This document shows, one piece after another, positions 45,801-55,842 of a DNA stretch of 64,000 nucleotides (position 1 is the first letter of the stretch; every line of letters starts with the position of its first letter). Origin of the DNA: Salvator merianae (Eukaryota > Chordata > Lepidosauria > Squamata > Teiidae). A model generated the notes under the pieces. The model made no database searches. It saw only the letters and a list, made by a program, of their open reading frames with translations, and had not been told where the DNA came from. The translations under genes were made by a program, and so were the position numbers. Location: positions 433,283 through 497,282 of the forward strand of contig QVOM02000023.1 of the NCBI GenBank assembly GCA_003586115.2, read 5' to 3'.

Positions 45801-48800
45801 CCAAAAAGGAGAAACTGTTGCAAATAAAGGCTGTACAAGCAGCCTGGAAAGCAGAGCGTTGCTGGTTTGATCCCCAGCCTCTCCTTGGAAGTAGGTAACG
45901 GCAAACCACCTCCATATCTCTGCCAAGAAAACTGCACAGAGGTACTCATTCAGTCATGACTCAGTGGTACCCAGCACCACCAACAGGGAAGATCTTATGC
46001 CGGCTGTTTGCCTGTGATGCCAGTACATGATAAGCTACGCCTTAAGGGTTTGGCAGCAGGCATCCTCTGACGGAACACAGAACACAGAAGGGCTGCATTC
46101 GCACCATTTTGGAAACAAACCTCGGGGAGAAGCAGGTCATTTTGATATGCTCCCACCTTACAGGAAAGGCCAGCTGCTTTAGGTGTGGCTTGTCAGATAC
46201 GGCACGCAGTTCTGCTAGCTCTGAGAAAGAGCAGCTGGCACAGACCTCAGCCTGCCTGGGCTTCAGTTTCTCCCCTTTGTTTCCTTACTAGAAAGCGTTG
46301 CCATACATGGCAAGCGAAGTCTCAGGATGCAGCCCCAGGGAAGCGCTGCAGGTCTCTGTGTTCCCTAGAAAGAGGCAAAAGGCACCCGGGCCACTTAGCG
46401 TTTCTCAGCCATCTCTTTGGCTCCTGCTGAAAGGGGCTTCTCCTTCAGTATCAGCTGAAGAGGCTTCAGTGTGGGCTGAAACGGGCCGTCACAGTCCTGC
46501 TCAGCACTTACAAATGCTTGCGGGGGGCCGACTTTAAAGCTTGCCCGGCAGAAAGGAACACTGCTTATTGTCAAACCCGGCGCTGGAGGTCCCATTTTGA
46601 CTCCCAGGCCCTGCAGCTGGCGCTCTCCTTCCTGATCTCAATTTTTTGAGGCAGCAGGGCCAGAAGAAACTTGGAAGAGCACCTTATGGCAGGGCTGCAT
46701 GAAGCCTGGAGAGGAGACGGTGTCAAGCAAGTGGGAAAAGCCTGAGGAATGTGGTGCCCTTATGACCTCCCTGGCCAGATTTACTAGCTGGGGGAGCAGA
46801 GGAAGCTCATCTTGCCCAACTGGACTTCAAGAAGCTCCCTGCAAGCCAAGCAGGTTTTCCACTTAAAAGCTGCTCAGCCACCCACGCCCAGTCCAGGCAC
46901 TTTCCATTGGAAAATAAAAGCAGTGAGGGCCTCTCTCCATTGCACTCAGACTGTTTGGCATGTGGTGTTTCTAAGTGAAATGCCTCAGCATCCTGCAACA
47001 GATGTGGGTGATGCTTGAGAAATGGCAGCTGACGGGGTGCTCCAAACTTGGTTTTAACATGTATTGGTCAAAGCAAGGTTCGAAGAAGAGCCTGGAAGGA
47101 GCCAGGGGCTCTTTAGATCCGACTGAACCCATTACCGGATTCAAACAAACAGATCCTCTGTGTGGCAGGAACAGGGCTTGGGCCTCCTCCCCAGGAATGA
47201 CCACAGCCACCCCCAGTCTCTCTCCGGGAGCATCAAAGTGCTGACCATCATCTGACCCAGTTTGCAACAGAAAGAAAGACCGCTTCGTCTTAACAGGGCA
47301 CAAAAGTGATGGTTCTCTCTCCCTTCATATCCATTCAAAATCGAATTACCTGGTGCTGTGTTGTAGCAAAGCTTTCTGAAGATATAAGGGAATTTGGTTA
47401 AAATTCTTTCCTTGCCCCATTGTTCCCTTAATGTTTATTTTACATCCTTTTGTAGGTGGGAAGCAGTTTATGTTGTGTACTGATGGTGGAATTTCCCCCA
47501 ATAAAGTTAAGAAAGAAAATGGTGGAAGAAAAAGGAATTTCAGGAGACAGGAGCAATACCTTTTCTGTACAAAATCAGTTATGGGATGGAAAAGGGCTCG
47601 CAAGAAGGCATTGTGGGACACCTGAAGTATTCTGTTTGTCAGACACAGTTGACGGCAGCAACACTTGATGTGCAAAAAGGCAAAGGCACTCCCAAGTCAC
47701 AGCCATGGAAAAATCTTCTCCAGATTTTGGGAAGCACCTGGCACTCTGCTAGAATCCTGCACCCAGTTCTGGTGCCTCACTTTGGGAAGGGGTTGGGCAA
47801 GCTGGGGGGATGCTCAAAGCAAAAGGTGGTGGAAACCAAGCCCTGGGAGGAGAGATGAAGAGAAAGAGACTGAGGAGGGAGCTGAGGTACTTTCTTCAAG
47901 GAGGCCACAGAGAAGAGAGACAAGACCTTTTCTTCCCTATGGTCCTAGAACGCAGGATGAGGCTCGGGGAGCAAGAGGGCATATCTGGGTTGAATGTCAG
48001 AAAAATCCCCTTGCAGGAAGAGCAGCTCAGCCATGGAAGTGATTCCCTAGAGAGGAGGGGGCATTGTGTTCCTTGGATGTGCTGAGGCCGGATGGTCACC
48101 CAGTGGCCTCCGGGGTCCCTTCTGAAATGGGCGGGGACTCTGACTTATACCCAGGGTGGAGGTAAGAAGCATCTGAACTCTGGCTAAGCTGAGTTATCCC
48201 AGAAACACACAGCTACACAAAAGCCACTACTGCCCCCAAACTAATAGAAACCAGGCGAGAATTGAAGGGGAAGTTCTAGAGGAGAAAGCAGCTGTGCCCC
48301 TCTTGTGCCCTGAGGACTTGCCCAGGTGGCACCAAAGGGCATGCTGGGAGTTCCTGGCCTTTCCTGAATCCCAGGGAAAGATCCAGGACCTGCTGCTTGG
48401 CTCAGCTGAGACCCTCATGGCGCACGGTTTAAGTGTTGCAGCTTCCCTCGGCCCCCATCCCTTCCCATTTGGCCCCACACTCACTTCCGCTGCAGGGATC
48501 CTGAGCCTTAGAAGACCTGCCCTGCCCCACTGGCCCTGCACCCTCCTTCTGCAGCAGTCCAGGTGGCCCACTCACCCCTCCCTTTTAGTAGCCCATCGAG
48601 CCACAGCAGTGTGAGCAACACCAAGAACGCCCAGCTGAACGGCTGCTTCTCCACTCACACAGCTGCACTCTGCGGGGGGGGGGAGGTCATCCCCTGGAAA
48701 ATACAGCAACGCCCTTCCTGTCCCCCCTTCTGCTGCTTCAGTAGGTCAGAGGAGAATTTCATCCACTGCAGCAGAGACCAGAAACCTCCCTCTGGGCTGG

Positions 48801-51800
48801 TATCAAGGCATTCAGAACATTACCCCACACTGAAAGAGGCACAAGCCCCAGATCCCAGCATACGTGGTAGTGAAGAACTCTGGCTGCCTCCGAGGTAACT
48901 GACGGCTCCTCCCCTTCCCCCTGGCGACCCTTTCCCTAGCCAGGAGGGCCGAGCAGCACCCCGCGCACTGGAGGCTTTGCGCATCTCCTCTGGGCTCCCT
49001 GCCAGAGAGGCAAACGGAGAACAGGCCTGCAGAAGGGGGACAAAGGCCTCTGGCACCGGCTGCTCACCGCTGGCAGGCTGCTGCTCTCCCCAACCAGCTT
49101 TTCTTGCTCTGCCACGTGGGGCAAGAAGTAGAGAAAAAGTCACCGAAGCTGTGAATTCCTGCCCTCGGGAGCGGCAGCTGCCAGCCATGCGCTCCCAGAG
49201 GAGGCCAACACAAGGAAAGAGGCCACAAGGAGACAGGAAGGGAGCAGAACAGCTCTGCGCACCCTCCGGCTGCAGGGTGCATGGCTGGTGCCTAAAAGCG
49301 AGGCGACGCCAGGCCCGTAGCCCTGGGTAGGGGATTCCCCTGCGTCCGTCGGCCTCATCGACGCCCAGATGGGACGCGGCCGCACTAACTACTGCTCCCA
49401 AGCACTACATTAAGGAAGCAAAACACTTTTGCCCACGCCAACACACAGGGGCCCTTGCCAAGCAGCCCCACCCAACGCAGTGTGTCCAGCGTGTGGCGGA
49501 AGGAGACACGTGCCGGCCACAAAGCCCAGGTGTGTCTACCTGGGCTGCTGCAAGAGCTGTCAGGAAGCACATGCCGGATTGTGGACCAGGGTGGATTCTG
49601 CAGCGCACCAGAAGGGCAGAAGGGCAGGGACACCGTCAGTCCAGGCAGGAGATTGGGTGGTTGGCCAAGACACCCTATATGCAAGCTTCTCTGGAAGCCG
49701 CTTTCTGGCTTCAGGCAGCGTATAAATAAGTCACAGGAGGACAGAAAAGAGACGTACAACACCACAGGGCACAGCACCAGCCTGGGTCAGGTGGCTCCTA
49801 GAAGGGCCGCCTTCCATAGAAGAGGTGCCCCCATTGCCCGGAGGGGGTCCAGCAGCAACCCCAAGCAAAGCGACCCAGACCTACGCTGTCGCTGAACCAG
49901 TCTCATCCAGATCTTCTCTTAGGCTGATGGAGCTCTGAGAAGAAGCGGAAGGAAGCCTGCAGCAAACCCTTCGCATTGCCTCCCTTTCTTACACACGGGC
50001 TGATCATGCCAGACAGGCATTCTAGCCGCTCCCGCCGAGTGAAACCAAGTGATTCTGCCCGCTTTACTCTCCCAAGCCCCATCCACAGGATTTCAGTTCC
50101 CGAGCGACTCTGGCAGCCCTTATCCCTTCCCAAGGGGCTAGCCGCTGTTTGTCGCAGGCAACCCTTTTCTGGCTTGCCCAGTTAAGAGGAACAGCAGTGT
50201 GCAAACGCAAGCCAGCAAGACCAGAAACCCTTCCCAGACTCACACAGAAGAGGCGTGCTGTAGAGGGCACCTCTTTCCCTTGAGAGGAACCCACTTCTGG
50301 TCCTTCCCCATCCGGGCAAATGTCCCAAGGAGCAGCACAGCCCAAGAGCCAGCAGGCACCTTCTCTTGGGGTGTGGGCTTCTCCGTTTCTGCCCCAAGGA
50401 AGGACAGAATGGTCCCGTCCACCCGTTACAGGTTTCCACACTCCCACCGTACGCCAGAGGGGCCAGCACAGGGAGCAGCTGGCTCTCTACAAAGGAACAT
50501 GGTCTCGTAAGAGCTTCAGACAAGCTCTGGACAGAAATGTCTACCAAGGTGGCTTGGATTCAGTAACTCTATGCAAGCATTGAGTTCATACCCAAGAACT
50601 TTAAGGCTGCAGCCTTCACTCAAATGCACGGCCAACGATTGAGATTCCCTTAGTTCAGTTGGTCAGCTTTCACTGAATGCAAGACACTTACAATGCCACC
50701 CCATGGACCCCTGCAATTTTATTTATTCAGTTTTATATTCCACCTTAACACTTGGAACTCCCTTAGGCAAAGTGCCAGTTCTAATACACCTTCACCTTCC
50801 ATCCTGCTACCAGACGAAATAGGGATGCCAGCCAACACCAGCCTTTCTTCAAAATCATATGCCCAGGAGGGCGGACTCAAGACACAGCTGCACATTTGGG
50901 GCAACAATCGAAACTTCAGTGAACAGAATCATCTGCAAAGGCTGTTTGACTTAATTGTGGCTTCCTGGGATTGGGGCAGCAAAGCAGCTTCAGTCCTGGT
51001 CTAGGTCTGTGGGATGGATGTGGGACCTTCTACAGAACATGCCAGAGCTGACCTGAGGAAGCTTCCCACTTAAAAAATTGGCTGCTAAAGGGAAACCTTG
51101 ACTGCTTTCAAAGAGCTCCACTGTAAATGGGCAAGCTCAGATAAACTTTTAGCAAAACGCAAGTCCTACCGGTAACAGCAGGCCTTGTGTGACCTTGCAA
51201 AGGCATTTCCAAGACTACCGGAATCAAAAAGTGCTGAGCTGACTGCAGGCTGACTGCAGGCAGGACTGCCTGCCGTTCTCAGCTTGGAAGAATACACCGG
51301 ATGCCTCTGCCTAGGAGGAGGCAGCAGGGTGGTCTAAATCTTGAGGTTTCTTGTAGGCCCCAGAGCACCTGCCTCACCCCGGGGGGGTTAAAAATCTTGG
51401 CGCTTGGGCTGCCGCTGTGCAACGGACAACGTCATGCAAAGAGAAGCCGCCCGCCTGGAACAAGCGCCTGGGCTGGACCAAGAGGCCGCCTGTCGAGGCC
51501 GTGCCCTGTGGCAGGCAGAAAGGATCCAGCTAGCAGGCATCCGGGGCTCCTGCATTCAGCGCTCGTCATAAACTCAGCTCTGATAGAAAACCACAGAAGT
51601 GGCAAAATATAAATCTTTGAATGTTTGCTTGTTTGTTTCCCCCATCCTTGAGTTTAATTGTGTTGTTATATAACTGCTATGATTTTAGCTGTTCTTCTTC
51701 TCCATGTTTTGTAAAACGCTGTGAGATTATATTTTAATGGGAAGCAGTATATAAACACTTAATAAATAAAGGTTGCCCTACAGCACCCCCTAAACTGAAC

Positions 51801-53832
51801 AAACTTCTGATTTAATGGACAGATATGTGGTTCAGGCTGGACGTCCACTGGTAGAGCAAAAGCACTGCCGGTGGGTATAATGCCAGGCTGACTATCCCAC
51901 CCAGCGGTGTCTCCCAGTGGTGGCCCCAGGCCCCCTGAAAACCGTTGCCTTTCCCCTGGCCTTCAGGTCGACGGCTGCCCCCTCCAAGGTATTTGCACGT
52001 GGCCGGGAGCAACACTTATGCTAAGGGACAGCAGCAGCGAAGGACCCCCCCAAGTAGCCGTGGCACTGCTTTGTGGAGTTCCCACACTCTGAGGGGCCTC
52101 CTCTGGAGTCAGTGCCCTGGGATCTTCGCACCTGAGACTGCTTTCAGGTGCAAGGTTGGCAGTGGAGCAGAGCCTCTTGCTGATGACTGACGATGTGGCT
52201 CTGAAAGGGGCAACTTTTGTTCACTTGCTCACACACACACAAGGAGACACCTAATGAGGCAGGAAGGCAGCAGTCCAAGACAGAGCCGAAGGTCCATTTT
52301 GTGAAGGGAAAGGTGGCCTGTGACTCTCGCTCAGCAAGCGCCTGGCATGGCAGGAAACCCCACTCAGCCCAAGGCCTGCAGGATGCCAGCCGCAAGGGCT
52401 GTGGGCCAGCTGGAGAGACCCTCTGGCCCAGGCGGAAGCGCCCTGGGCACCTGGCAAGAGGGAGCCAAGGGATGGAGGTCAAGCTCCTCTGCCTTCCTGA
52501 CGCAGCTGGTTTAAAACGCCACAGGGGAGACTCCAAGTTCCCTGCCAGCGCTTCTCTGCCCTGCTTGCCAGAAAGAGGACCCTGGAAGGGGGGCGGGCTG
52601 CCCCCGCGTGGCCCAGGGCCCTTCTTCTCAGAGCCCTGCAAAGGAGGGCGGAAGCGTGAGGGCAGCGGTGATGAAGCGAACTAAAGGCTCCCACCACGAA
52701 CAGGCTCGGAGAATGTCTGCTTCGGGCCACGCGCAGGAATCCGAGAAACGGTTAGTACTAGGGCGGAGGCTGCTCCGGGCAACGGAAAGACCAGGAAGGC
52801 TGGCGGGGGAGGGCTGTGTTCCTCGTCGCCCCGAGAAAGGGAGAAGGGGGCGGATTTGAGCCTCGAAGAGGCAACTTTCCATTTGGCCACAAAGAGGATG
52901 ATCAGCAGCCGGCCGTGGGGTTAGGGGCTGCGTCCAGACCCTCTCGCGAGCAGCAGAACACGTTGGTGGACGCCACCCTGGAGACCCTTGGTTTAAAACA
53001 GCCCCCCCTGCACATGGCTGCTGCTCTTTTCCATGATGACAGAATCTGAGCATCCATTTCGGTGCCTTAACCCAGCAGCATCGCGACAGGAAAAGCCCAT
53101 GGCGCCGCGGCCACGTTTTATGCCGCTCGGCTGCGTTTCCGCCACACAGACTTCGTTGCCGCCGCTACGGGAAGAGTAGAAAAGCTGAAGGAAGAGAATT
53201 CAGGGCAGCCAGGTCTCGGCAGGAGTCGCTGCAGCGTCGAGGCGGCAAAGCAGGACTGAACACCCCGCAGCGGGAAACGTAACGCGTCCTCGACTGTAGA
53301 AAACTAGTGCTTCAGGGAGAGAGGCCCTCCGACGAAAGAATTTGAGCCCGAGAGGCACGAGGCTCTCCCCGCCGCGACTCACTGGCCTTCCGTGGGCGCT
53401 CTGCCCATGCCTAGGAGTCCCCTTCTCACTTTCTCACTCACCCAGTGCCGCCACGCCGCGTACCTCTCCGCGGGCCAGTTGAGCGGAGTCCAGCAGGCGA
53501 AACCAGCCGTTCGGGTAGACCGGGGGCATCTGGCCCTTTCGCCGGCTCCTGCGCACTCTATGTGCGGTCTGGGCGCGACTCCAGCCGGCCTCGGGCACGT
53601 AGCCCACCCGCTCGGGGGGACAGAATCGCCGCAGCGGCCGCTGCAGTAATACTAGCAGCAGCAGCAGCAGGGCCGCCAGGGTGGCGCCCGCGGGCCCCAG
53701 GGTGAAGGCCCCCGCGGCGGCAGCGGCGGCTCCACCGAGCAGCCCGGCCAGGGCCCAGCCGAGGAGATCCATCAAGCGACGCGTCCCAGGTCCCACCCGC
53801 CCGGGGGGGGGGCGCGTCGGCCGCGCGCTCAT
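33712..53832 (-). CDS. nvd: Cholesterol 7-desaturase nvd-like (Neverland/DAF-36 Rieske oxygenase), complete
   Basis: The exons in transcript order on the - strand are 53832-53442, 37060-36872, 36098-35920, 35462-35337, 34837-34718, 34495-34319 and 33873-33712. They total 1,344 nt, or 447 residues plus TGA, with every junction GT/AG and no frame error. Residues about 21-65 are hydrophobic (one or two membrane segments). The Rieske [2Fe-2S] motif is C151-P-H153 ... C171-P-F-H174. The mononuclear iron site is E257-X3-D261-X2-H264-X4-H269, with D398 in [10 protein letters not shown] as likely carboxylate ligand. The length and motif order are those of the Neverland/DAF-36 family, which oxidises cholesterol to 7-dehydrocholesterol and feeds ecdysteroid or dafachronic acid synthesis in arthropods and nematodes. 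Non-mammalian vertebrates are known to carry orthologues of unclear role. An alternative start is M21 at 53772. Function here is by family, not tested. Confidence 0.9.
34319..34495 (-). CDS. nvd: nvd exon 6
   Basis: The exon is 177 nt, phase 0-0, with acceptor ccgtgatgcag and donor GTGGGG (a permissible but G-rich donor). It encodes residues 336-394, [20 protein letters not shown], then [17 protein letters not shown] and [17 protein letters not shown]. The longer open frame through 34,705 is intron read-through. Confidence 0.9.
34718..34837 (-). CDS. nvd: nvd exon 5
   Basis: The exon is 120 nt, phase 0-0, with acceptor ctctccttcccag and donor GTATGA. It encodes residues 296-335, [20 protein letters not shown] then [20 protein letters not shown], part of the catalytic beta-sheet fold. 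Confidence 0.9.
35337..35462 (-). CDS. nvd: nvd exon 4 (mononuclear iron site)
   Basis: The exon is 126 nt, phase 0-0, with acceptor ctcttgccttcccag and donor GTAAGG. It encodes residues 254-295, starting [17 protein letters not shown]. The pattern E257-X3-D261-X2-H264-X4-H269 supplies the bridging Asp and the two iron-binding His residues. Confidence 0.93.
35920..36098 (-). CDS. nvd: nvd exon 3
   Basis: The exon is 179 nt, from phase 1 to phase 0, with acceptor cctccgtttaccag and donor GTACAG. It encodes residues 194-253: [20 protein letters not shown] then VWYHCD, ending in [13 protein letters not shown]. It links the Rieske domain to the catalytic domain. The KxWP ... VWYH pattern is typical of the Neverland family. 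Confidence 0.9.
36872..37060 (-). CDS. nvd: nvd exon 2 (Rieske [2Fe-2S] domain)
   Basis: This 189-nt exon is phase 1-1, with acceptor cttcacctccag and donor GTGACT on the - strand. It encodes residues 131-193. The cluster ligands are visible as [16 protein letters not shown] and [19 protein letters not shown], that is C-X-H-X17-C-X2-H. The whole iron-sulphur fold lies in one symmetric exon. Confidence 0.95.
37140..37700 (-). mobile_element. CR1/L3-type LINE 3' fragment
   Basis: The segment contains the widely shared amniote CR1/L3 3' text (aagaaccc ... agctggacatcctgtctcac ... tctgtcgaatcccttcttaa ... atgatcttaaatgcatcaat). The - strand reads [20 protein letters not shown], the degenerate ORF2 end. 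It sits in nvd intron 1, 80 bp from exon 2. Confidence 0.7.
40025..40135 (+). mobile_element. L2-type 3' end fragment
   Basis: A T-rich segment followed by tttagagctcagggtactgg and atgggatataaaagcaataa, the common L2 3' end arrangement. It lies in nvd intron 1. Confidence 0.5.
40275..40905. repeat. CATG-rich, GC-rich repeat segment, possible DNA element
   Basis: About 630 bp have a composition quite unlike the flanks. There are many CATG, TGCATGCA and GGGC words, and repeated phrases such as gcatgatgggg and gcatgatgggctgattgcac. There is an internal inverted pair at 40,523-40,542 and 40,722-40,745 (ctggctgctgccatgg against ccatggcagcagccag). The ends, ttgcattcgcacttacct on the left and aggtggaaagtgcaaacagg on the right, are partly inverse, which suggests degenerate terminal inverted repeats. 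No coding capacity was seen. The superfamily is unknown. Confidence 0.4.
40908..43342 (+). mobile_element. CR1 LINE, nearly complete ORF2 with few breaks
   Basis: The element starts inside the endonuclease ([20 protein letters not shown] ... [10 protein letters not shown]), continues through the reverse transcriptase and reaches the CR1 3' end with (ATTCTATG)n at 43,325-43,342. RT motifs are intact: [38 protein letters not shown]2 is broken by a frameshift near 41,365, another near 42,170-42,190, and TGA at 42,790-42,792, where the copy at 10.6 kb has CGA. The endonuclease N-terminus and ORF1 are missing (5' truncation). It lies in nvd intron 1, antisense to the gene. It appears relatively young. 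Confidence 0.93.
44180..44470 (-). mobile_element. L2-type 3' UTR fragment
   Basis: The text tttatttatgaatcaccttt, then A-rich text with aaaatagccagtgcagtgcc resembles the 60,765-60,990 3' UTR of the L2 copy in this window. It is degenerate and lies in nvd intron 1. Confidence 0.4.
45826..45975 (+). mobile_element. SINE-like element with tRNA B box
   Basis: The text gctggtttgatccccagcct resembles an RNA polymerase III B box (GGTTTGATCCCC). It is preceded by a degenerate gcagagcg and followed by ggcaaaccacctccatatct and tctgccaagaaaact, phrases common in reptile tRNA-derived SINEs. The head with box A is missing or diverged. It lies in nvd intron 1. Confidence 0.45.
47660..48135 (+). mobile_element. 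Divergent CR1/L3-type LINE 3' fragment
   Basis: Reading the + strand gives a degenerate CR1 ORF2 end: [17 protein letters not shown], then [28 protein letters not shown] in line with the [19 protein letters not shown] block of the intact copies. It ends in a cggatggtcacccagtggcc tail. It is older than the 40.9 kb CR1 and lies in nvd intron 1. Confidence 0.5.
51620..51775 (+). mobile_element. L2-type 3' end fragment
   Basis: A T-rich lead, then gtaaaacgctgtgagattat and gggaagcagtatataaacac with an aataaataaa tail, the typical L2 3' end. It lies in nvd intron 1. Confidence 0.55.
53442..53832 (-). CDS. nvd: nvd exon 1 (N-terminal membrane anchor)
   Basis: The exon runs from the ATG at 53832-53830 to donor GTGAGT (53441-53436) and is 391 nt, ending in phase 1. 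It encodes a basic, Pro-rich start, then [14 protein letters not shown] and a Leu/Ala-rich hydrophobic run (residues about 21-65). A basic segment and [20 protein letters not shown] follow, the typical lead-in to the Rieske domain. Two in-frame ATGs are possible: M1 has T at -3, and M21 (53772) has T at -3 but G at +4. Neither context is strong. M21 would place the anchor at the very N-terminus and give 427 residues. Confidence 0.85.
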
Positions 53833-53842
53833 ATAGCCTCCT

Positions 53843-53872
53843 GGGGCGGGGCGGGGCGGGGCGGGGCGGGGC
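53843..53872 (-). promoter_or_regulatory. (GGGGC)6 GC-box array upstream of nvd
   Basis: Six tandem GGGGC units make overlapping Sp1/KLF-type GC boxes, only 11 nt upstream of the first nvd ATG. With the array this close, transcription may start either upstream of it (placing it in the 5' UTR) or inside exon 1, in which case M21 would be the real start. Confidence 0.7.
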
Positions 53873-54724
53873 TGGACAGAGCGCGCAGGCAGGTAGCAGA
53901 GAGCGACTCAGAGGGCGAGCGAGGGCGCTTTGGAGCACGTGCAGAGAGCGTAGACAGGGTGCAGGCAGAGAGGCTGCGCTCCCGGACCGACAGGGCGGGC
54001 GGCGAAAGTCCGTCGGCAGAGGAGGGCGCGGCGGGGAGCAGCGCTGCAAAGGGCTGGGTGGGAGTTTGGGGGCCGGTCCTCCTGCCCACGCCGGGGGTCA
54101 GGCGGGAGATACCCCCCAAAGGCTTCCGGGAGCCCACCCTGTCTGTTCCGCGTGGCTGCTTCTCGTGGCAGGGACTTGCCTGCCGCTCCTGGTGCTCACT
54201 TTGCGAGTCCCCCCCCCCGCTCAGCTGAGGCGGCTCACGACCTGCCACGCGAATCTCTTTTTCGTCCCCTTTTCTCTTCCTCTCTTACACACGCACGCAC
54301 GGAATTACGAACATCTTGTACATGAAAATTAAACCACCAATAGTCCAACCGTAGAAGTTTTAATTATAATGAGAAGCATGCCCAGCTCCCACCTGCCAGG
54401 CCATTTATGAAGCCTCGCTTCCCTGTTGTAGTGGAGGCCTTGCGCAGTTCAACAAAACTGTCAGCTCTGCCCTGCAGGGACACCCAGGAGACACAGGCCA
54501 GACTGGAGAGCTCAGGGCAAAAGTGGCCCACTGCAGACCACTCCAACAGCCTTGCCAAGAAAAGTCCCTGGAGAAGCATCCAGGAAAGGCAACATGACGC
54601 AAGTTGAGCCCTGCCAGGTCAGAAGGTGCCCAGTACATTGCTGGGGGAGAGCGGGGGGCGAGAGGAAGCCATTCCAGAAAGAGTGATGTGCCTGGGCCAC
54701 AGCCAAAGGGATGCTCAGCTGTGG
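53873..54724. other. Upstream flank of nvd
   Basis: The CpG-rich part ends near 54,240 and ordinary sequence follows to the BovB start. No second gene was recognised on the opposite strand. The 89-codon + strand ORF at 53,959 is probably GC-driven. Confidence 0.5.
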
Positions 54725-54952
54725 ATGCGTCTGGGGGGAAAAGGAGAGTCTGATGTTGAAAAGAACAACATTGCAGAGGCACCTAGAATGCACAATCTAT
54801 GAACCAAGATCTATGAAGTTGGATGTGGTCACCAAAATCAGATGGATTATATACTTTGCAGCCAAAGATGGGGAAACTCTATACAGGAAGTGAAAAAAGG
54901 CCTGGAGCTGACTGTGGCCAAGATCATGAGATTCTTATTGCAAAATTCAGAC
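54725..54952 (+). mobile_element. BovB (RTE) LINE fragment, left part
   Basis: The text acctagaatgcacaatctat, gattatatactttgcagcca and aagatcatgagattcttatt matches the BovB/RTE LINE as I recall it in squamates and ruminants. The element is internally shortened and frame-broken. It continues after an inserted TTAA-flanked element, at 55,843. Confidence 0.7.
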
Positions 54953-55842
54953 TTAAGGTGTGTTCAGTCTAGCGAGTTTTAAAACCACCTGAATAAAATG
55001 TGTGACTAATTCCTAGGCGCACAGAAAAAAAGCCTTCCAAACATAGTTACCCATTTAGTCACTTCATAACTCACCCAGAGTGCAGCCTATTCACTTCAAC
55101 AGACAAGGTTCCAAGCCTGCAAAGGGTGCTGCTCACTGATTGACCAGTGGATATGAAATCCCCACCTCTTTGCTGAAGCAGTTTCCAACTCCTTAACTGC
55201 CAGGTTTTGTTTGTTTGGAAAGAAAATCATTTTGAAACTCAAGTCTGTCTCTCCTCATTATTATAAGAAGTCCAGTGTGCTTTTCTAATCTAAGGAAGGC
55301 AGGATAGGAGCTGTTTTTGCAGGTCTGTTTAGTTGAGTTCAAAAGCTCCTGATGCCGGCAAGCGCTCACAGGTGCCCCTCCGTCCTGTCTGATTTGCTTC
55401 AAGCCAAGACTCTGCAACAAAATCGTTCTGAAACTCAAGTCTCTCTCTTCCCACTCCTCATTGTGATACAAAATCTAGTGTGCTTTTTAAGTACATTTCT
55501 AAAAGAAGGCAGGATAGGAGGGTTTTTTATTTTAGTTGCACTTTCAGCTTCCTTCAATTTGTTTAATTGAGTTCAAAAGTTCCCAGTGCCGGCAACAGCT
55601 TGCTGGTGCCCCTCCCTCCCTGTCTGATGGTTCGATGGGTTCCTTCAGGGCTGTGATTGGTGGAGGCGCTCCCTGCTCAGTTCTGAGGCGACCCGGGAAC
55701 TCTTTTCTTCCAGCTGGTGAGGAGTAACTTCATTAAAGGCTTGGAGGCAGAGTAAGGTGAATTTTCGTATTTCCTGTTTGGCTCTCTTGGGTCAAATTCA
55801 CCAAGAAGGTGACTGAAATAGCTAGTCTGAACACACCCTTAA
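54953..55842. mobile_element. 890-bp TTAA-flanked non-autonomous DNA transposon
   Basis: TTAA lies at both ends (54,953-54,956 and 55,839-55,842). Imperfect terminal inverted repeats follow inside: GGTGTGTTCAGTCTAGC at the left and, inverted, GGGTGTGTTCAGACTAGC at the right. Removing it and one TTAA rejoins the BovB text cagacTTAAactgaag exactly. TTAA duplication is the hallmark of piggyBac and Kolobok/T2-like elements, and which of these applies is undecided. There is no transposase ORF. The inside holds a tandem duplication of about 200-235 bp. Confidence 0.75.
55205..55630. repeat. Internal tandem duplication inside the TTAA element
   Basis: There are two copies, at about 55,205-55,395 and 55,396-55,630. 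They share tgaaactcaagtct (offset 196), ggcaggataggag, ttgagttcaaaag (offset 234) and tgccggcaa..ggtgcccctcc. The offset grows because the second copy has small insertions. Confidence 0.75.

Larger units (their letters stand above)
37061..53441 (-). other. nvd intron 1 (16.4 kb)
   Basis: This is most of the gene length. It carries the CR1/L3 fragment, CATG-rich segment, long CR1, SINE-like and L2 pieces listed separately. The rest (for example 38,000-40,000 and 48,200-51,600) shows no exon or repeat I can name. Other nvd introns are short: 773, 457, 499, 222 and 445 bp. Confidence 0.8.
52600..54250. promoter_or_regulatory. CpG-rich island over nvd exon 1
   Basis: The stretch is visibly GC- and CpG-dense compared with its flanks (many CG pairs at 53,050-54,240), centred on nvd exon 1. 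It fits a CpG-island promoter. No TATA box at a usual distance and no convincing opposite-strand gene were seen, though a bidirectional promoter cannot be excluded. Boundaries are approximate. Confidence 0.6.

Noticed and set aside
45859..45880. tRNA gene
   Set aside because: Only a degenerate B box is present, with no cloverleaf or anticodon arm; better read as a SINE remnant.
48820..49401. 193-codon - strand ORF in nvd intron 1
   Set aside because: Same strand as nvd, but no splice phase or similarity fits the protein. nvd joins exon 1 to exon 2 perfectly without it.
53959..54228. Divergent gene at the nvd CpG island
   Set aside because: Only a GC-driven ORF with no similarity and no clear donor site. 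A bidirectional transcript is possible but not supported.
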